A stretch of DNA of 64,000 bases from Thermopolyspora sp040678635 (GTDB lineage Bacteria > Actinomycetota > Actinomycetes > Streptosporangiales > Streptosporangiaceae), in assembly GCF_040678635.1 (NCBI RefSeq), contig NZ_JBFATZ010000005.1, positions 434,001 to 498,000 on the forward strand. The letters run 5' to 3'. Each line of letters opens with the position of its first letter. Position 1 is the first letter of the stretch. Below, piece by piece: positions 8,542-17,106 of the stretch. Position numbers and translations under genes: made by a program. The notes beneath the pieces are model-generated. The model was not told the origin of the DNA and did no database searches. It saw nothing but the letters and a program-made list of their open reading frames with translations.

Positions 8542-8925
8542 TCATTCCCGTACGGCGGGATCCTCCGGAGCGGAAAGGCGAATCCGGGCGGCGAGGCGTT
8601 TGGGGGCGATCAGGCGGTAGCTGTCCTCGACGAGTTCGGCGATCTCGTCCCAGTCCTGGTCGGCGGCGAGCCGGGCGCCCACCCAGCCCTTGTGCCCGAC
8701 GTACGCGGGAACGAAGAACCGCTGGGGGGCGGAGGCCACCAAGGCCTCCTGCACGCCGGGCGCGGCCTTGAACATCATCGACCGGCCGTCCTCCGAGGTC
8801 ATCACGAAGAGCTTGTCGCGGACACGGAACGACGGCGAGGTGTGCCCGCCGAACGCCTTCTCCACGGCCTCCGGCAGCGACAGGCAGATCTCCCGCAGAC
8901 GCTCCATCACGTCCTCGCCGCTCAC
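8542..8925 (-). CDS. MmcQ/YjbR-family protein
   Basis: The 127-residue product matches the MmcQ/YjbR fold family: CLSLPEAVEKAFGGHTSPSF near the start, FRVRDKLFVMTS, then FVPAYVGHKGWVGARL and the end motif DWDEIAELVEDSYRLIAPKR. These small proteins have a CyaY-like fold and probably bind DNA, but no exact role is known. I choose the GTG at 8925 (VSGEDVMERL) because a GGGAGG-type ribosome site precedes it. The ATG at 8907, six codons later, is an alternative. It is divergent from the DUF5685 gene and appears monocistronic. Confidence 0.8.
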   Translation of the reverse strand: MSGEDVMERLREICLSLPEAVEKAFGGHTSPSFRVRDKLFVMTSEDGRSMMFKAAPGVQEALVASAPQRFFVPAYVGHKGWVGARLAADQDWDEIAELVEDSYRLIAPKRLAARIRLSAPEDPAVRE

Positions 8926-9097
8926 CCCGCGCCTCCCCTCACCACGGCAACCGGCCGACGTCCGTCCCCACACTACGGGAACCGCCGTCGGACGGCCCGG
9001 CGCAAGCGGTGACGCGCGTTGGCGAGAGCCACCGTGTTGAGGGCTATCGCGGCTTTTCTCTGGCGCACGGAATCGGGCCACTCTAGGGTTGTCGGCC

Positions 9098-10210
9098 GTG
9101 TTCGGTATCGTTCGGCCCTGTCGCCACACCTTGTGCAAGTCTCTGCACGAAGAGTGGATAGCCCACCTCTGCGGCCTTTGCCTGACGCTTCGCGACCGTC
9201 ACGGTCACCTGGCGCGGCTGGTCACCAACTATGACGGCCTGCTGGTCTCCGTGCTCGCCGAGGCGCAGGCCCCGGAGCTGTCCCCGCACCGCAGGGCGAA
9301 GCCGTGCGCGCTGCGCGGCTTCGCCGGGGCCGATGTCGTCGACGCCCGCGCGGAGGGCGCGCGCCTGGCCGCCGCCGCGTCGCTCGCCCTCGCCGCCGGC
9401 AAGATCGGCGACCACGTGGCCGACCACGACGGCCTCTACGCCCGTCCCCTCGTGGGCGCGGTGGCCCGCAGGGTCGCGGACCGCTGGAGCCGGGCGAGCG
9501 CCCGGGAGTCGGCCGAACTCGGCCTCGACGATGAGGTGCTGCGCGACGCGCTGGACCGCCAGCCGCTGCTTGAGGCGCGCGGCGGCCTGACGCTGCTGGA
9601 GCTCACCGAACCCACCGAGACCGCCGTCTCCGCCGTGTTCGCCCGCACCGGCCCGCTCACCGGCAAGCCGCACAACGCCGAGGCGCTCGCCGAGGCCGGA
9701 CGGCTGTTCGGGCGCCTGGCCCACCTGCTGGACGCGGTCGAGGACCTCGACGCCGATCTCAAGGCCGGCGCCTACAACCCGATCACCGCCACCGGCACCT
9801 CCCTGGAGGAGGTGCGCCGCCTCTGCGACGACGCCGCCCACGGCCTCGCCCTCGCCGTCGACGACCTGGACCTGGAGCGCCGGGCACTGGAGCGGGCGTT
9901 GCTGGTGACCGAGGTACGGCAGGCCGTCCGCCGGACGTTCGACGAGCGCGAGAAGCGCGGGCCGCGCCGTCCCCCCGAGGCGCCGAGCGGCTTTTTCCCC
10001 TGCCTGGCCGAGTGCATGGTCGCGTGCACCTGCGGCGCCTACCAGCCACGCTGGAGCCCTGATTACGGCAAGCGCTGCCGCGACAGGTTCACCTGCCCGT
10101 GCGACTCCTGCGACTGCAGTGGCTGCTGTGACTGCTGTCGCTGCTGCCGGCACTGTGACTGCGACGGCAACTGCTGTGACGGCTGCGACTGCTGCGGCTG
10201 CGACTGCTGA
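9098..10210 (+). CDS. DUF5685-type protein with cysteine-rich C-terminal tail
   Basis: The 370-residue product starts MFGIVRPCRHTLCKSLHEEW and contains HLCGLCLTLRDRHG and LVTNYDGLLVSVLAEA. This looks like the DUF5685 family, whose members begin with the same FGIxRPC signature. I use the GTG at 9098 for that reason; a TTG three codons upstream is an alternative. The middle is helical. LLDAVEDLDADLKAGAYNP resembles, by eye, the second aspartate-rich motif of squalene/phytoene synthases; this is inference only. After a conserved CLAECMVACTCGAY, the last 44 residues hold 20 cysteines in CC and CDC patterns, with Asp, Gly and Arg between them. The tail could bind metal or be a modification substrate. 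The function is unknown. A bidirectional hairpin follows. Confidence 0.8.
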   Translation: MFGIVRPCRHTLCKSLHEEWIAHLCGLCLTLRDRHGHLARLVTNYDGLLVSVLAEAQAPELSPHRRAKPCALRGFAGADVVDARAEGARLAAAASLALAAGKIGDHVADHDGLYARPLVGAVARRVADRWSRASARESAELGLDDEVLRDALDRQPLLEARGGLTLLELTEPTETAVSAVFARTGPLTGKPHNAEALAEAGRLFGRLAHLLDAVEDLDADLKAGAYNPITATGTSLEEVRRLCDDAAHGLALAVDDLDLERRALERALLVTEVRQAVRRTFDEREKRGPRRPPEAPSGFFPCLAECMVACTCGAYQPRWSPDYGKRCRDRFTCPCDSCDCSGCCDCCRCCRHCDCDGNCCDGCDCCGCDC

Positions 10211-10231
10211 GCGATTAACAGCGATTAACGA

Positions 10232-10271
10232 CGAACCGCCGCCCCCGGGCCTGGCCGGGAGCGGCGGTTCG
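10232..10271. terminator. Bidirectional hairpin terminator between convergent genes
   Basis: An 11-bp perfect stem (10232-10242 with 10261-10271) encloses a second 5-bp stem (CCCGG/CCGGG). It lies just after the DUF5685 stop and before the end of the facing membrane-protein gene. The direct repeat GCGATTAAC occurs twice just upstream (10211-10229). Confidence 0.7.
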
Positions 10272-10336
10272 CGGTTCGCGATCGCTATGACGATCACATC
10301 TGGACGATCGATACGGACGACGGCGGCTCAGGCGAC

Positions 10337-11668
10337 TCAGCTCGATGAGGCGCCGTTGGCGGTGAGGACGCGGGCCTCGACCTCGATCGCGGGGAAGGTG
10401 CCGGTGTCGCGTTCGCCGTGCTCGTTGTAGGCGGCCTCAAGGAGGGCGTGGGCCCGGGGCTCCAGCTTCCAGAGGGCGCGGTACTCGCGAGCGGTGGCCA
10501 GCGGCAGGCCGGTCTCCTTGGCGATGTCGGCGGCCCGGGGGACGAACTTGCGCTCGATCTGCCGGTCCCAGTAGGCGCGCGCCGCACGGTAGAGAACGGC
10601 ACGCTGCGCCGGGTCGGCCGTCTGCGCGGGCGGCTCCAGCACCTCGACCTCGTCCTCGTCCTCGTCGTCGTCGATCGCGGAGGGACGAGGGGCGGGCATC
10701 TGGTGCCGCGTCTTGGTGCCGGAGGCGGACGAGGCGGCCGGATCCAGCGTGGAAGCGGAGATGGCGGTCTGGCCGACGAGCGCCGGAGGCGCCTGCTCCT
10801 CCTGCTCCGGCTCCCATGGAACCGGCGGTTTCAGGTCCATAAGTGCCGCACTGTTATAGAGCGCTCCAATCTGGGACAAAAGCGCCTCTTGGCGCGTGGG
10901 ATCGACGGCGAGGCCGGTGTACTCCACGGCCTGGTCCATCGCCCGGTCCAGTTTGCTGAGCGCCCGCCGCATGCGCCGCTCGGAGGCCCCGGCGGCGCGC
11001 AGCGCGCGGGCCCGCTTGGCGGCGAGCGCGACGCGGGTCAGCCTGCGGTGGGCGTCCACCTCGCTGGCCGTACGGTCGCTGGCCTCGGCGAGACCGAGGC
11101 GGACCATGACCCGCTCGGGGGTGAGACGCCAGTTGATCCGGGACCGGCCGGTGATCCGGTGCCGCTCGATCGCCATGCCTCGCTCCCACAGCCACGCCGC
11201 GACCAGCGGGGCGGCGAGCCGGAAGACCGCCTCGGCCAGGCTGCGGGCGTCCATGGCCGACAGGACGGCCGACAGCGAGGTGAGCGCCCAGACGGCGATG
11301 CCGTCGATGCCGGCGGAGAAGTTCTCCCGCATGTTGCGCCGGGCGCGCACGGCGCTGGTGATGACGGCGACCTCGATGAACGCGAACAGCAGCAGCCGCA
11401 AAGGCCCGTCGAAGCCCAGCACGTCGCCGGAGAAACGCCACATGCCCTGGGCCGACACACCCGTCGCGATGCTGGCGGCGACGATGGTGAGGATGTCTTC
11501 CGCCGGGCGGTTCTCGGCCCACTTGCGCAGGATGTCGGCGATGGTCCGGATGAGGTTGCGAAGGACGAGGAACGCTAGAACGAGAACGATCAGGGCGGAG
11601 GCACAGACGATGGCGGTTCCGACCGGATTGTTCGCCGCGAAGCTGGTGATTTGGTCAATGGGGGGCAT
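10337..11668 (-). CDS. Multi-spanning membrane protein with acidic linker and helix-turn-helix-like end
   Basis: The 443-residue protein has about four to five membrane segments in its first 165 residues (for example VGTAIVCASALIVLVLAFLV, LLLFAFIEVAVITSAV and IAVWALTSLSAVLSA). The arrangement recalls DUF2637-type membrane proteins of actinomycetes and their plasmids. A charged cytoplasmic helical part follows (LTRVALAAKRARALRAAGAS), then an acidic stretch (DDDEDEDEVEVLE). The C-terminal part, with FVPRAADIAKETGLPLATAR, looks like a winged-helix or sigma-like helix-turn-helix. This mix suggests a membrane-tethered DNA- or protein-binding factor; I cannot name it. It is divergent from the conserved gene at 11944. 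Confidence 0.65.
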   Translation of the reverse strand: MPPIDQITSFAANNPVGTAIVCASALIVLVLAFLVLRNLIRTIADILRKWAENRPAEDILTIVAASIATGVSAQGMWRFSGDVLGFDGPLRLLLFAFIEVAVITSAVRARRNMRENFSAGIDGIAVWALTSLSAVLSAMDARSLAEAVFRLAAPLVAAWLWERGMAIERHRITGRSRINWRLTPERVMVRLGLAEASDRTASEVDAHRRLTRVALAAKRARALRAAGASERRMRRALSKLDRAMDQAVEYTGLAVDPTRQEALLSQIGALYNSAALMDLKPPVPWEPEQEEQAPPALVGQTAISASTLDPAASSASGTKTRHQMPAPRPSAIDDDEDEDEVEVLEPPAQTADPAQRAVLYRAARAYWDRQIERKFVPRAADIAKETGLPLATAREYRALWKLEPRAHALLEAAYNEHGERDTGTFPAIEVEARVLTANGASSS

Positions 11669-11759
11669 TAGTCACTGTCCGTCGGTTTCGATGTCCGGCA
11701 GGCTCTCTCCAGGGGATCATCCCAGAAGGTACGGGGGTTACGCCACGGAACGGTGGTGT

Positions 11760-11844
11760 TTTTGTGACAAGAGTTAACTCACGGCACCCGACGTACAGCG
11801 ATCCGCCACACTCGATCACTTTTGTGAATTTTGCCGTTTTGTGA
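11760..11844. promoter_or_regulatory. TTTTGTGA repeats and palindrome in a divergent promoter region
   Basis: TTTTGTGA occurs three times on the plus strand (11760-11767, 11820-11827, 11837-11844). The perfect palindrome GAGTTAACTC is at 11771-11780, and GTGA...TCAC flanks it. The region separates two divergent genes and is clearly more AT-rich than its surroundings, so it probably holds both promoters and an operator. Confidence 0.45.
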
Positions 11845-11943
11845 GCACTTCATCCCTTTCTGACGGAAATGTTATTCTGTCCCGTCGGCCCCTCGCGCAT
11901 CGCCGTCACCACTGTTCTCACTGGCCACGGAGGTGAGCGCGGG

Positions 11944-12729
11944 ATGACCGCTCAGCGCTGGCGCACGGGTGACACAAAGCGCAGACTGGGTAGAGGCAGG
12001 CCGAGCGATCGTATGGAGCGTCTTGTGCACAATCAGCAGGCTCACTTGCCCCCGCTGGTTCCGCTGCTGTCACGCGGCAAGCACCGGAACCCCCGCAAGG
12101 GCGCGTGCTTCATGGAAATGGCCTCGTACCTGGCGGGTGAGCGCTGGAGCGACCATCCGAAGTGTACCCATCCGCTGCTGGCCGGCCTCGCCCGACTGGT
12201 CAACGATTACACCTCCGACGAGGCACGACCCCGTCTCGCCGGGCTCATCCCCTCGGTGATCGGCCTCACCGGCGACGACCCCCGCATGGACGCGCGCATC
12301 GCGCTGGTCTGCGCCACCCACGCCCTACCCGTGGCCGCCGCCGAGCGTCAGCTCGCGATGGCCGTGTCGATCCTCGCCGCCGAGCACGTCCTCGCCGAAC
12401 TGGACGGACGCCCGCCCGGCGAACTGGAGGAGCGCAGCCTTCACGCGCTCGCCCAGGTGCCGGACGCGGCCCGGCAGGCCCAGGAGTTCAGGCGCGGAAT
12501 CCTGGTCTCGCCCAAGGGGTTCCGCCGGTTCGCCGCACCCAACACCGTGCACATCGCCGTACGCGGCGTGGCCGAGGCGTGCGTCACCGACCCGGACGAC
12601 CGGCTGCGCGCCATGCTCACCGAGGCGATCGAGGAGTCCAGAGCCCTGCTACGCCCGGACTCCCGCGAGGACTTCCCGGTGGACCACGAACGCTGGGCCG
12701 CCGTCTGCCGCGTCACCGGCACCCGCTGA
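11944..12729 (+). CDS. Conserved actinobacterial hypothetical protein, 261 aa
   Basis: The protein contains the motif GKHRNPRKGACFMEMASYLA followed by GERWSDHPKCTHPLLAGLAR and LVNDYTSDEARPRLAGLIPS. I recognise this as a widely conserved actinobacterial protein of unknown function. It is soluble and mostly helical, with no signal peptide. I start at the ATG at 11944 because GGAGGTGA lies 8 bases upstream. A later ATG at 12013 gives a shorter form beginning just before the conserved core. A short hairpin follows the stop, so it is probably monocistronic. Confidence 0.7.
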   Translation: MTAQRWRTGDTKRRLGRGRPSDRMERLVHNQQAHLPPLVPLLSRGKHRNPRKGACFMEMASYLAGERWSDHPKCTHPLLAGLARLVNDYTSDEARPRLAGLIPSVIGLTGDDPRMDARIALVCATHALPVAAAERQLAMAVSILAAEHVLAELDGRPPGELEERSLHALAQVPDAARQAQEFRRGILVSPKGFRRFAAPNTVHIAVRGVAEACVTDPDDRLRAMLTEAIEESRALLRPDSREDFPVDHERWAAVCRVTGTR

Positions 12730-12766
12730 CCCGCGGCCTTTCACGTACCACGGCTCTGTTCGTCTG

Positions 12767-12790
12767 CCCCTGCCGCCGTCGCGGCAGGGG
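12767..12790 (+). terminator. Hairpin terminator
   Basis: A perfect 10-bp stem (CCCCTGCCGC, 12767-12776, with 12781-12790) and a CGTC loop lie 38 bases after the preceding stop. The rest of the gap to 13327 holds no gene I can support. Confidence 0.7.
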
Positions 12791-13327
12791 CCGGTGCGGG
12801 CGGGTGTGACCACATCTTTGGTGTCCACCGGTCATGTTCGCGGCGATTCGGTGCAGTAATGCTGGATGGACCCAGAGACCTCGCGGCCACGGCCCGCTGA
12901 GATCCGGAACGGAGCGGCGCAGACCGCGGGCGACCCCGCACCGGGCGCGAGCCGTACCCGGTCCGGGCGGGGCGGCCGATCGCTGCCCGCGCTTGGCGAC
13001 CGGTCCACTAGGAGCGGCAGGGCTCGGGCGGCCGCCGGGGACACCCGTCACACGGCCCATGAGCACGGCGGTCCCTCCCGGGGCGGCGTCCCGCCAAGTC
13101 CTCGCGGCGCGTCCGCGATCGGGCGGAAAGGCGGAAACGGCCCCGGACGTGAACCCGGCCGGGTATCAACGTTGGGCATGGTGTCTGTCGGGGGACCGGG
13201 GCCGCAGCGGAGTCCGCGTCGAGCCCCGGATCGGGTTTCCCATCGTCGTGCCAGCCGTGATCCGGATCCGCGTCCGGGCCGCGCTTCTCCCCGGCTTCGT
13301 GTGCCGGGTTCCGGGTCGCCGGGCGTC

Positions 13328-13999
13328 ATGCCGCTCGCCCTTGTCGTGATGCCGCTGGCCGCCGCCGCGCTGCTCGGGCTGCTCGCGAAGACCCCCGAGT
13401 GGACGCGGGCCGATCTGCGGATCGCGCGAGAGGTGCACGAGCTGCGCAATCCGGGGCTGACGGCGCTGTCCGAGGTCCTGCGCGTCGTGTTTCTGCCGCC
13501 GGGCGCGATCGGCCTGTGCGTGCTGACCGTCGCGGCGCTCGTCCTAATCGGTCGGTTCGGCAGCGCGTTGCTCACCGTGCCGGTGGTCGCGGCGGCGTGG
13601 TCCACGAACTCGTTGTTTAAGGCCGTGATCGACAGGCCACGGCCGGATCCGGAGCTGCAGCTCGATCCACTGACGGGGTACGACAGCTTTCCGAGCGGGC
13701 ACGTGGCGGTGACGCTCGCCCTGGTCATCGTCTGGTGCCTGTCGGCGGCGGGGTCCGACCGGCTGCGGTTCCGGCTGGCCGTCCTGGGCGGTGCCACGCT
13801 GGTGGTCGCCCAGTCCTTCGCCCGCGTCTATCTTGGGGCGCACTACCCCACCGACGCCGTCGGCGCGCTCCTGGTGGTGAGTGCCGTCGCGATGGGCGTC
13901 ATCGCCGTCGTCGGACCCGCCGCCGCGCGGCTCGATCGCACGCAGACGACGGTACGGGAGTGGCTCGGGCGCGAATCGCCGTCCTCACGCCGCTCCTGA
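13328..13999 (+). CDS. PAP2-family membrane phosphatase
   Basis: The product of about 223 residues has the three PAP2 motifs in order: KAVIDRPRP (motif 1), FPSGHVAV (motif 2) and RVYLGAHYPTD (motif 3, with the catalytic histidine). Several hydrophobic segments lie between them. Such enzymes remove phosphate from lipid phosphates such as phosphatidic acid or undecaprenyl pyrophosphate at the membrane. The start is uncertain. The ATG at 13328 begins right at the first membrane helix (MPLALVVMPLAAAALLGLL). An upstream ATG at 13179 would add an arginine/proline-rich leader that looks non-coding. Neither has a clear ribosome site. Confidence 0.8.
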   Translation: MPLALVVMPLAAAALLGLLAKTPEWTRADLRIAREVHELRNPGLTALSEVLRVVFLPPGAIGLCVLTVAALVLIGRFGSALLTVPVVAAAWSTNSLFKAVIDRPRPDPELQLDPLTGYDSFPSGHVAVTLALVIVWCLSAAGSDRLRFRLAVLGGATLVVAQSFARVYLGAHYPTDAVGALLVVSAVAMGVIAVVGPAAARLDRTQTTVREWLGRESPSSRRS

Positions 14000-14055
14000 C
14001 GCGAGAAATCGGCATCCGCGCCGGGCTCGGGCGTACGCGTGACCTGGGCGGCGGG

Positions 14056-14257
14056 CGATCGCCGCCTCAAGAACACCCTGGCCGCCTGGCAGCAGGCCGC
14101 GGTCACCGTGTAGGAGCCTGGCTCCCTTCCCTCCGGGGACCCTGCGCGGCGCACCGGCCACAGTGCCGATCGCCGCCTCAAGAACACCCTGGCCGCCTGG
14201 CAGCAGGCCGCGGTCACCGTGCAGGGGCCTGGCTCCCTTCCCTCCGGCGACCCTGCG
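14056..14257. repeat. Direct duplication, two 91-bp copies with 111-bp period
   Basis: Bases 14056-14146 and 14167-14257 are nearly identical (about three differences). The 20-bp spacer is followed by a further CACCGGCCA match after each copy. Each copy encodes on the plus strand a short peptide, DRRLKNTLAAWQQAAVTV; the first copy then has a TAG stop and the second has CAG at that position. The duplication fills most of the gap between the PAP2 gene and the LigD-like gene. It may be the remnant of a duplicated gene end, but no parent gene is visible here. Confidence 0.75.
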
Positions 14258-14335
14258 GCACCGGCCAGGGCATCGTTCGCCTCCGATGTGTCCGGCATTG
14301 TGCGGTAGGTGTGGTCAGGTGCCTGCCGCTCCTGG

Positions 14336-15580
14336 TCAGTCTTCGGTGCCTTTGGCACGCCGCGACCGTTTCGGGGCGGAAGGCGGAGATTCGCCGGTCC
14401 ACGGGTCGTAATCCACCTCCAAGGGCTCCTGTGGCGGGCGCTCGGGCTCGGGGACGTGGCGGAGGTTGATTCGGATGCGGGTCCAGGTGGAGCTTCGGCC
14501 GCGCATCGAGTCGATCAGGATGTCGGCGGGCCGGAGGCGGGCCGCCGCGGAGGGGTGGCGGGATTTCCAGCGCTCCAGGCCCTCCAGGGCCTCGCCCTTG
14601 GTGCGGGCTCGGGCGATCTCGATGAGCGGCATGGTCACCTGCCTGCGGCCCTTGCCCTTGGGCGGTTTCTCGGCGGGACCCAGGCGGGCGGCGAGATCGA
14701 GGAGTGCGTCGAGCGTGCCGGGGGCGTCGTCGTCCATGTCCCGCCAAGGGTCGCCGATTTGGGCGAAACGGTCCGGGACCGTGGCGACGGTGAACCGGGC
14801 GGGATCGTGGTCGGGGACCTCGTCCCAGGTCAGCGGCGTGGAGACCCGGGCGTCGTGGGTGGGGCGCACCGAATAGGCCGAGGCGACGGTGTGGTCGCGG
14901 GCGTTCTGGTTGTAGTCCACGAACACGCCCTGCCGTTCCTCCTTCCACCAGCGGCTGGTGGCGAGCCTCGGCGCCCGGTTCTCGACCTCGCGGGCCACGG
15001 CCTCGGCGGCGAGCCGTACCTCCCGGAAGGTCCAGCGGGGCTCGATCCGGGCGTAGACGTGGAAGCCGCGCGAGCCCGACGTCTTGGGCCAGGCGGTGAG
15101 GCCGTGCTGCCGCAGGACGTCGCGGACGACCAGGGCGACGTCGACGATCTGCCGCCACGGCACGCCCGGCACCGGGTCCAGGTCGATGCGCAGCTCGTCG
15201 GGGTGGTCGAGGTCGTCGGCGCGCACCGGGTGCGGGTTGAGGTCGAGACAGCCGAGGTTGACCACCCAGGCGAGCTGGGCGGCGTCGCGCACCACGACCT
15301 CCTCGGCGCTGCGGCCCGACGGGTAGCGCAGCTCCACGACCTCGATCCAGTCGGGACGCCGCGACGGCGCGCGTTTCTGGAAGAAGGGCTCCTCCTCCAG
15401 GCCGTGCACGAACCGCTTGAGGATCATCGGCCGACCGCGCACGCCGCGCAGCGCGCCCTCCGCCACGGCGAGGTAGTAGCGCACCAGGTCGAGCTTGGTG
15501 TGCCCGGTGGCGGGGAACAGCACCTTGCCCGGGTTGGTGATGGTCACCTCGCGCCCGGCCACCTCCAGGACCTGCGTCAT
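14336..15580 (-). CDS. LigD-type DNA polymerase/primase domain protein
   Basis: The 414-residue protein is a stand-alone LigD polymerase domain (archaeo-eukaryotic primase fold): VLFPATGHTKLDLVRYY, FFQKRAPSRRPDWIE, the catalytic aspartates in ELRIDLDPVPG, KTSGSRGFHVYARI and the late VFVDYNQNARDHTVASAYS. These enzymes fill gaps and add nucleotides in non-homologous end joining. No ATP-dependent ligase or nuclease domain is fused, and no ku gene lies in the window. The C-terminal ~130 residues are basic and may contact DNA. The ATG at 15580 follows GGGGAGG at a spacing of 8, so I prefer it to the longer frame. Confidence 0.85.
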   Translation of the reverse strand: MTQVLEVAGREVTITNPGKVLFPATGHTKLDLVRYYLAVAEGALRGVRGRPMILKRFVHGLEEEPFFQKRAPSRRPDWIEVVELRYPSGRSAEEVVVRDAAQLAWVVNLGCLDLNPHPVRADDLDHPDELRIDLDPVPGVPWRQIVDVALVVRDVLRQHGLTAWPKTSGSRGFHVYARIEPRWTFREVRLAAEAVAREVENRAPRLATSRWWKEERQGVFVDYNQNARDHTVASAYSVRPTHDARVSTPLTWDEVPDHDPARFTVATVPDRFAQIGDPWRDMDDDAPGTLDALLDLAARLGPAEKPPKGKGRRQVTMPLIEIARARTKGEALEGLERWKSRHPSAAARLRPADILIDSMRGRSSTWTRIRINLRHVPEPERPPQEPLEVDYDPWTGESPPSAPKRSRRAKGTED

Positions 15581-15937
15581 CACCAGCTCCTCCCCGGCGC
15601 CCGCGGACCGGGCGGATCCGGCGGCGCGGCGGCCCCTTCCCGTCCGGCGTACGGGAGGCTCGGCCATCCGGCGCGTTCCGCCCTGCCCACTCCGATGTCG
15701 AACATGCTATCGAGCGCGGCCGACATTCCCCGAGGGAGGAGCCCGGCAGAGTCTGATCTTTTGAGCATTCCAGCCCGAAAGTCGTGTTTCTGGGCTACCC
15801 TCAAACCCGCCTGGGTCACCGGACGGCGACAACGTGGAAGAAAATTCGGGCAGTTCTTGCCACGTCATCTTCGTTACAGGTCACCGATCAGGCAATCGAT
15901 CGGCAAAGTCCTTCACATAGCCCTAAAATCCGCCAAT
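15581..15937. other. Divergent intergenic region
   Basis: This 357-base region separates the LigD-like gene (minus) from the CbiX-like gene (plus) and should hold both promoters. Bases 15740-15930 are less GC-rich than the genes. I see no clear -35/-10 pair or repeat. Confidence 0.4.
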
Positions 15938-16777
15938 GTGACTGATGGCCTGCCGAATCCGCCCCTGCCGACACGCGACCGCTCCTCCTCCTCGCGGCCG
16001 GGCGGCTCCGGTCGCCATCGGCGCCCGGTGCCGAGCGACCTGTCTCCCGACGCGCCCGCGCTGGTGATCGCCTCGCCGGGCAAGGACGAGGAGATCCCCC
16101 AGGACATCGCGAGCATGCTCCGGGTCGACAACCCGCAGATCGACGTGCGGCTGGTGCATCTCGGCAACGGCGTGGACTGCCTCACCAAGGAGCTGACCGA
16201 GATCGCGGCCACCCGCCCGCGGGACGCCCAGGCCGCCGTGGTGGCGCCCCTGGTGCCCGGGCCCCATCCCAAGGTGTTCCGCGCGGTACGCGAGGCCGTG
16301 GCGGCGAGCGGCACCCACGCGGCGATCAACCCGCCGCTCGGCCCGCACCCGCTCATCGCCGAGTTGCTGCACATCCGCCTCGCCGACGCCGGGCTCGCCC
16401 GCGCCGACCGCATGCGGCTGTTCAACATCTCCGCCCCCGTGGACGGCATCATCGTGCTCACCTCCGGCGGCGAGGAGGCCGCACGCGCCGCCGACACCAC
16501 GGCCGTGCTGCTCGCCGCCCGGCTGGCGCTGCCGGTCGTGGCGGCCTCCCTCGACTCCGGCCCGCACCCGCACGACGCCGCCGAGCGGCTGCGTAAGATC
16601 GGCGCCTCCCGGCTCGCCATCGCCCCCTGCATCATCGGGCCGGAGGCCGACCACGATCAGGTGCGCGCCGCCGCGGACAGCATCGGCGCGGGCTGCGCGC
16701 AGTCGCTCGGCGCCCACACCTCGCTGGCCCGGCTCATCGTCGAAGGGTACGGAAACAGCCTGCACAGCCTGGACTGA
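15938..16777 (+). CDS. CbiX/sirohydrochlorin chelatase-like protein
   Basis: The product of about 279 residues has two related halves typical of the CbiX/SirB family: APALVIASPGKDEEIPQDIA and VVAPLVPGPHPKVFRAVREA in the first, and GIIVLTSGGEEAARAADTTA, LPVVAASLDSGPHPHDAAER and LAIAPCIIGPEAD in the second. Family members insert cobalt, nickel or iron into sirohydrochlorin. The second half keeps the overall spacing, but which histidines act is not clear to me, so it may be a non-chelating relative. The GTG at 15938 is the most upstream plausible start and has no good ribosome site; an internal GTG near residue 30 is possible. Confidence 0.6.
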   Translation: MTDGLPNPPLPTRDRSSSSRPGGSGRHRRPVPSDLSPDAPALVIASPGKDEEIPQDIASMLRVDNPQIDVRLVHLGNGVDCLTKELTEIAATRPRDAQAAVVAPLVPGPHPKVFRAVREAVAASGTHAAINPPLGPHPLIAELLHIRLADAGLARADRMRLFNISAPVDGIIVLTSGGEEAARAADTTAVLLAARLALPVVAASLDSGPHPHDAAERLRKIGASRLAIAPCIIGPEADHDQVRAAADSIGAGCAQSLGAHTSLARLIVEGYGNSLHSLD

Positions 16778-17106
16778 CGGCCGGGCCGCCAAGGTCGGGC
16801 GGGCGTACGGGACTGACCATGCTCTATGTGGGCATAAGGGCATCCATGCGAATTACGCGGTGGTCCGGTTCCAGGCTCTGGCGGGGACGTCCTCGCGAGG
16901 GACGGGCCTGCGCGGACCGGCACGGTTCACCAACCGGCACACGCGATGGATCCTTGGCGGACCCACGGTAGAGCCTGACGGACCCTCGATGGACCCTCGA
17001 CGGACCAGCATGAACAACCGCTGGAGCGATTCACCCCCGACCCTGTCTGCCGTATATTCCTCCTAAATGAGTAGGAAAAAGCGGCAATGATCGTTCGGAG
17101 GTGGGC
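16778..17106. other. Intergenic region before the sulfotransferase gene
   Basis: No gene is seen. A short tandem GGACCCTCGA repeat lies at about 16978-17004. The imperfect inverted repeat TTCCT...AGGAA sits at about 17055-17080, close to the next start. Confidence 0.4.

Noticed and set aside
13843..14358. 171-codon minus-strand frame across the 111-bp duplication
   Set aside because: Its repeated peptide mirrors the DNA duplication, and it overlaps the ends of the PAP2 gene and the LigD-like gene without a ribosome site.
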